Shown here piece by piece: positions 60,525 through 64,000 of a stretch of DNA of 64,000 nucleotides. The position numbers were made by a program, and so were the translations under genes. Within the stretch, counting starts at the first letter, position 1; every line of letters begins with the position of its first letter. The DNA is from Terrimonas ginsenosidimutans. GTDB taxonomy: Bacteria; Bacteroidota; Bacteroidia; Chitinophagales; Chitinophagaceae. The stretch lies in the NCBI RefSeq assembly GCF_022012415.1, contig NZ_JAKLTR010000003.1:124001-188000 (forward strand), in the 5' to 3' direction. The notes under the pieces are model-generated. The model did no database searches. It had not been told where the DNA came from and was given only the letters and a program-made list of their open reading frames with translations.

Positions 60525-62029
60525 TGAGTTACTTTCTGAAAGTGATCATTTGCTCTGCATTCTTTCTTGCTGTTTATTATGTGATGCTGGAAAAAGCAAA
60601 GATGGCAGGTTTCAACAGATTCTATCTGCTGACCGGGTTGATCATTTCCTTTATCATCCCGGCCATCACGTTCGTTGATCAGGTAACGGTGTTCCCGGTT
60701 TTTGAAGAACAACGTCTGGAAAGTATTAACCCTGCCGCAGATCTGCCGCTGGTCGCTAATGAAGCAAAGAGCGGATCCGAAAGTCTCAGCACCACTTCGT
60801 TATTATGGACTGCTTATGCGGCTGTAGTGTTTGTATTGTTGTTCCGTTTTGTAGGAAATCTCTATCAATTATTCTCGCTGGCAAAGCGAAATGAACGGAT
60901 CTCTTTTCCCGGATACAGCCTCGTATTACTGAAGAAGCCAATAGCCGCGTTTAGCTTTTTGCGCTTTGTGTTTGTGGCGGAGAAGGAATATCGCAACGGA
61001 CAGGTTGAACCGGAAGTGTTATATCACGAACTTTCTCATATAAGGCAGCATCATTCGATCGACATTATATTTATAGAATTGTTATCTGCGCTGGCCTGGT
61101 TCAATCCTGTTTTATTTCTGTACAGGAAGGCGGTCCAGCTGAATCATGAATTCCTGGCTGACGAAGCTGTTGTTAAACATTTCCAGGACCCCACAGGATA
61201 TCAGTTGTTATTGTTGGAAAAGATCAGTGCGGGGGCGCGCAGTTATCGCGTAACCAGTTCGTTCAATTATAAAATCACCCAAAAACGATTAGCCATGATC
61301 ACTTATTCTCTACCAACCCGATACAATGTATTGCGGGCATTATTACTGGTACCGGTCATTGTAGTGGCCGTACTGCTGTTCAGTGAAAGATCGCTTGCCC
61401 AGGTCCCTGCGGCGCCGATAGAAGAGACCGGGCCAAAAGGTAATGTTGCAGTAAACGACACGGTTCCCCAAAAACAACGAAATAATCCTGCCAGGACCTG
61501 GGGCGTTTTCCCGGTGTCTGAGTTGATCGGGGGCACGGAGAGCGGAATTTCTCCTGATGAAATGGAAGAGTACAAAAAAATGATCGACCAGGATAGGAAG
61601 ACTGATCAAGAAGGGAATGCCTGGACTTTCACTCTGTCTGAAAAGAACCGGCAAAGGATGATTGAACTTTTCTCAAAAATGAACAGGGAGCAGCAGTTGA
61701 AACAGGAGATAGTATTTGTGAAGCCTCAGGCCCCGATGACAGAGAACGTTCCAACGGCAAGCCAGTTTGACAATTTTAAGAACGCCTCCAAATATGGGAT
61801 ATGGATCGACAATAAAAGGATAGCTAATTCTGCTTTGTCCAATTATAAGCATTCTGATTTCAGCCAGTTCACGATCTCCAAACTTTATGGCAGGGCCAAA
61901 GAAGGGCGGTCTTATACGCATCAGCTGAATCTGACCACCCATGCAGCATTCAAACGGGAGAATGAACGCCGGGGTCAGATCAAAGAGCCTGTAGCATTGG
62001 ACCTCCATAAAAGAGAAGCACTCCGGTAA
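60521..62029 (+). CDS. BlaR1/MecR1-like M56 membrane metallopeptidase
   Basis: A 502-residue protein. Four N-terminal hydrophobic segments surround a cytosolic protease loop with the zinc motif HELSHIRQHHSID and, later, HEFLADEAV that supplies the third ligand. The rest is a variable C-terminal extracytoplasmic region after one more TM helix (LRALLLVPVIVVAVLLF). No penicillin-binding sensor domain is seen, so the signal is probably not a beta-lactam. It likely cleaves or controls the BlaI-type repressor. No beta-lactamase gene is adjacent; the regulated target is unknown. Confidence 0.9.
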   Translation: MMSYFLKVIICSAFFLAVYYVMLEKAKMAGFNRFYLLTGLIISFIIPAITFVDQVTVFPVFEEQRLESINPAADLPLVANEAKSGSESLSTTSLLWTAYAAVVFVLLFRFVGNLYQLFSLAKRNERISFPGYSLVLLKKPIAAFSFLRFVFVAEKEYRNGQVEPEVLYHELSHIRQHHSIDIIFIELLSALAWFNPVLFLYRKAVQLNHEFLADEAVVKHFQDPTGYQLLLLEKISAGARSYRVTSSFNYKITQKRLAMITYSLPTRYNVLRALLLVPVIVVAVLLFSERSLAQVPAAPIEETGPKGNVAVNDTVPQKQRNNPARTWGVFPVSELIGGTESGISPDEMEEYKKMIDQDRKTDQEGNAWTFTLSEKNRQRMIELFSKMNREQQLKQEIVFVKPQAPMTENVPTASQFDNFKNASKYGIWIDNKRIANSALSNYKHSDFSQFTISKLYGRAKEGRSYTHQLNLTTHAAFKRENERRGQIKEPVALDLHKREALR

Positions 62030-62187
62030 GACGGTCCTTTTGCTGCACAGCAAACACACATTGCAGCATTCAACAAAAGGAAGTACTTCTGTTCCCGCCT
62101 TACGGTTCACTTTTCCACCGGTAAGGCGGGGAGAGAGGCTTTCAGAGGGGCATTCAATCTGATCGGAACAACCTGTAACAAAAAAAA

Positions 62188-62209
62188 GATGCCTGCTTGT
62201 GCAGACATC
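62188..62209 (-). terminator. Terminator of the discoidin-domain gene
   Basis: GATGTCTGC-ACAA-GCAGGCATC read on the minus strand (9 bp with one G-U), followed by eight T. It lies 29 bp past the stop at 62238. Confidence 0.85.
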
Positions 62210-62237
62210 CTGATTGTAAACTAACCCTATTTCAAAT

Positions 62238-63674
62238 TTATTCTTTTACGATCTTCTTTGTTTCCACTCCATTTGCCGTGACGATCTGCACGAGATAATT
62301 GCCTTTCGGATATATTCCCATCTGTATCATCGTTGTCTGCCCTTTCGCAATGTTGCTGAATTCCTGCATTTTTCGTCCGTCTGTGGTAAACACACGGATG
62401 TAGTCAATTGGCTGTCCCGCGTCTTTAATGTAAAGCTGACTTACCACCGGGTTTGGATACACGAGTACAGCAGCAGATGAGTTCCTGTTTTCTACGCTGA
62501 TCGTTTTTGAATAAGAGAACTGGCCGTTCTGATCTACCTGTTTGATCCTGTAATAATTTATGCCATCGGCAGGTTTGGCATCGGTGAACGCATATTGACC
62601 GGCTCCGGAAGCAAGCGTTGTTGCCTTGACACTTCCGATAGTAATGAAATCTGCATCCTTATCGCCTTTACGCTGAACGTCGAAACGCGCATTGTTTGAT
62701 TCGTCGGCAGTTACCCAGTCAAGATCAACTTTTTTATCGCTATCCGGTTTGCCGGAAAATGAAACCCATTTCACCGGCAGAACGATTGACGTCCCGAGTA
62801 CGCGCATTTCCCAGATGGAATAGCCGTACTCGCTGGCCCTGCTGATACCCTGCATCTTTACATATCGTGCATTACCGCTGACCGCAATAGTATTATGCAG
62901 ATCGGTATTATTTGATACAGTTGTTGCAGTAGTCCAGTTCACTGCATCATTTGACAGCTCAATGCGATAGGCTGTTGCGTATGCTGCTTCCCAGAAGATC
63001 TCAACAGTGCAGATCGGATATCTTGCACCAAGGTCAACATACATATATTCATTGTCGGTAAAACCGCTGCTCCAGCGCGTATCAATATTCCCGTCATTAA
63101 TATTAGATACAGGGAAAGACGAATTCTGTTGTGATGATTCGTACGCAGTACGCTGGAATGCCAGGTTGGAAGAACAGGAAGAAGCGGGTGCTGTGCCAAA
63201 AACCTGGAACTCATATAATGAATAGCCATATCCGGTTGCGCGGGTGATCCCGCTCATTCTTACATAGCGCGCACTACCGCTTACGGGTATCACATTATGG
63301 GTTGAAGTATTATTGGCAATGCTTGCAGCAGTTGTCCAGTTGGAACCGTCGGAAGAGATATCTATATTGAAATCCCGGCCATAAGCAGACTCCCATAAAA
63401 GTTCAACACTGCAGAGGGATTTAAGAGAGCCCAGATCCACTGTGATCGACTGAGCGTCTGAAGCGGCACTGCTCCAGCGGGTGGATGTATTTCCGTCCAC
63501 CGCATAATCTGCGCGGCGGCCTGAGTTTTCTTCAGAAGTTGCCGTAACCATCCGGTTTACAGCAAGGTTGTTCGAAGTGTTACACTGTGATGATACGTGT
63601 GCGCTGAACAGCAGTGAAGCCATGCACACGATAAAGAGAGATTTCATAAGGGGTGATTGTAGAATTGTTTTCAT
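62238..63674 (-). CDS. Secreted protein with two discoidin (F5/8 type C) domains and a T9SS sorting domain
   Basis: ATG 63674 gives 478 residues; ATG 63647 (469 residues) is equally plausible and starts a cleaner signal peptide (SLFIVCMASLLFSAHVSS). Two similar discoidin domains follow (residues ~30-170 and ~172-310), each with an NLA-x-R/Q start, a DGNTSTRWSS or DGNIDTRWSSG ligand loop and a YVRMSGITRA or YVKMQGISRA strand. Then comes an Ig-like region (SNNARFDVQRKGDKDADFITIGSV) and a Por-type C-terminal sorting domain (VYPNPVVSQLYIK to LVQIVTANGVETKKIVKE). It is a cell-surface or released sugar-binding protein; its ligand is unknown. Confidence 0.93.
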   Translation of the reverse strand: MKTILQSPLMKSLFIVCMASLLFSAHVSSQCNTSNNLAVNRMVTATSEENSGRRADYAVDGNTSTRWSSAASDAQSITVDLGSLKSLCSVELLWESAYGRDFNIDISSDGSNWTTAASIANNTSTHNVIPVSGSARYVRMSGITRATGYGYSLYEFQVFGTAPASSCSSNLAFQRTAYESSQQNSSFPVSNINDGNIDTRWSSGFTDNEYMYVDLGARYPICTVEIFWEAAYATAYRIELSNDAVNWTTATTVSNNTDLHNTIAVSGNARYVKMQGISRASEYGYSIWEMRVLGTSIVLPVKWVSFSGKPDSDKKVDLDWVTADESNNARFDVQRKGDKDADFITIGSVKATTLASGAGQYAFTDAKPADGINYYRIKQVDQNGQFSYSKTISVENRNSSAAVLVYPNPVVSQLYIKDAGQPIDYIRVFTTDGRKMQEFSNIAKGQTTMIQMGIYPKGNYLVQIVTANGVETKKIVKE

Positions 63675-63734
63675 TGACTCTTTTCGGTAAAAACTGACAG
63701 ATAACGTAATTATCTTAAGAGTAAAATCAATCAA

Positions 63735-64000
63735 TTCCGTAAACTGCCAAATAGAAAATAAGGATTTTTTGAACCGGCGATCTGATGCGGGTAGTAGAGT
63801 TGCGGATAGCTTTGCGTAAAATCCACGTATTTAATGCGAAAGAGAGACGGCTTTTTGAAAGTTTTTTCTTCGATTCTTGATCAGCATCATTTGAGCGGAT
63901 AGGGATCAACTTCAGAAACAGGGGCTGAAGTGAACCCGAAAACAGAGATCCTTCCCTTTCGCCCCGCCGTTCCGGTAAAAGTAACCGGTAGGCAGAGAAA
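63735..64000. other. Window end, nothing recognised
   Basis: No ORF with coding character, hairpin or repeat is evident in the last 266 bases. Confidence 0.4.

Noticed and set aside
60150-62029. Beta-lactam resistance operon
   Set aside because: Regulator and metalloprotease only; no beta-lactamase, penicillin-binding protein or sensor domain is seen.

Overview
This looks like a chromosomal segment of a Bacteroidota bacterium, probably from the Chitinophagaceae or a close relative. The supporting signs are Sec signal peptides and lipoproteins of Bacteroidota type, a type IX secretion C-terminal domain (62238-63674), an AraC/LytTR/TPR-kinase style of regulation, a TonB-dependent receptor, a BlaI/BlaR1-type pair, almost no Shine-Dalgarno sequences, and several close matches to the Bacteroidota promoter pattern TTTG-N19-21-TAnnTTTG. 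The genus assignment is inference. I saw no tRNA, rRNA, transposase, integrase or CRISPR array.

Layout. 1-726: end of an unidentified protein and a candidate minus-strand small RNA. 727-9286: secreted and lipid-anchored proteins (DUF1349-like, thioredoxin-like, GDPD, DUF4886, S41 peptidase) and a GAF sensor whose phospho-acceptor histidine is replaced by serine. 9346-12078: divergent Na+/H+ antiporter and ferredoxin-type reductase. 12324-16337: the Hen1-Pnkp RNA repair pair. 16711-20285: lipoprotein, DUF4844-like protein, pirin, monooxygenase-like membrane protein. 20549-26379: three-gene RND efflux operon. 27266-37642: a tight six-gene minus-strand operon (SWIM zinc finger, DUF5691-like, MoxR AAA+, DUF5682-like, VWA, DUF4132-like) that resembles the poorly understood E. 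coli yeh(I)LMPQ genes. 37808-45960: YfbM-like protein, unknowns, AraC regulator, LRR protein, TPR histidine kinase plus LytTR regulator. 46133-49656: small lipoprotein and a Cys/His-rich protein with a TonB-dependent receptor. 49790-55692: membrane protein, heptaheme cytochrome, pentapeptide protein, SurE, lipid kinase. 55693-60149: an RNA-rich, gene-poor region around one Tat-exported toroid enzyme. 60150-63674: BlaI/BlaR1-like pair and a discoidin-domain T9SS cargo protein.

The two most interesting regions are the six-gene AAA+/VWA operon and the region 55940-59660. The latter holds two copies of what appears to be one noncoding RNA family. Both copies have the same promoter, a closing helix conserved by covariation, an A/C-rich variable interior, a shared 3' block and a terminator. 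Nearby are a GC-rich multi-hairpin segment with mutually exclusive hairpins and a second strongly folded segment. Pairings and motifs were read by eye; no folding program or database search was run.
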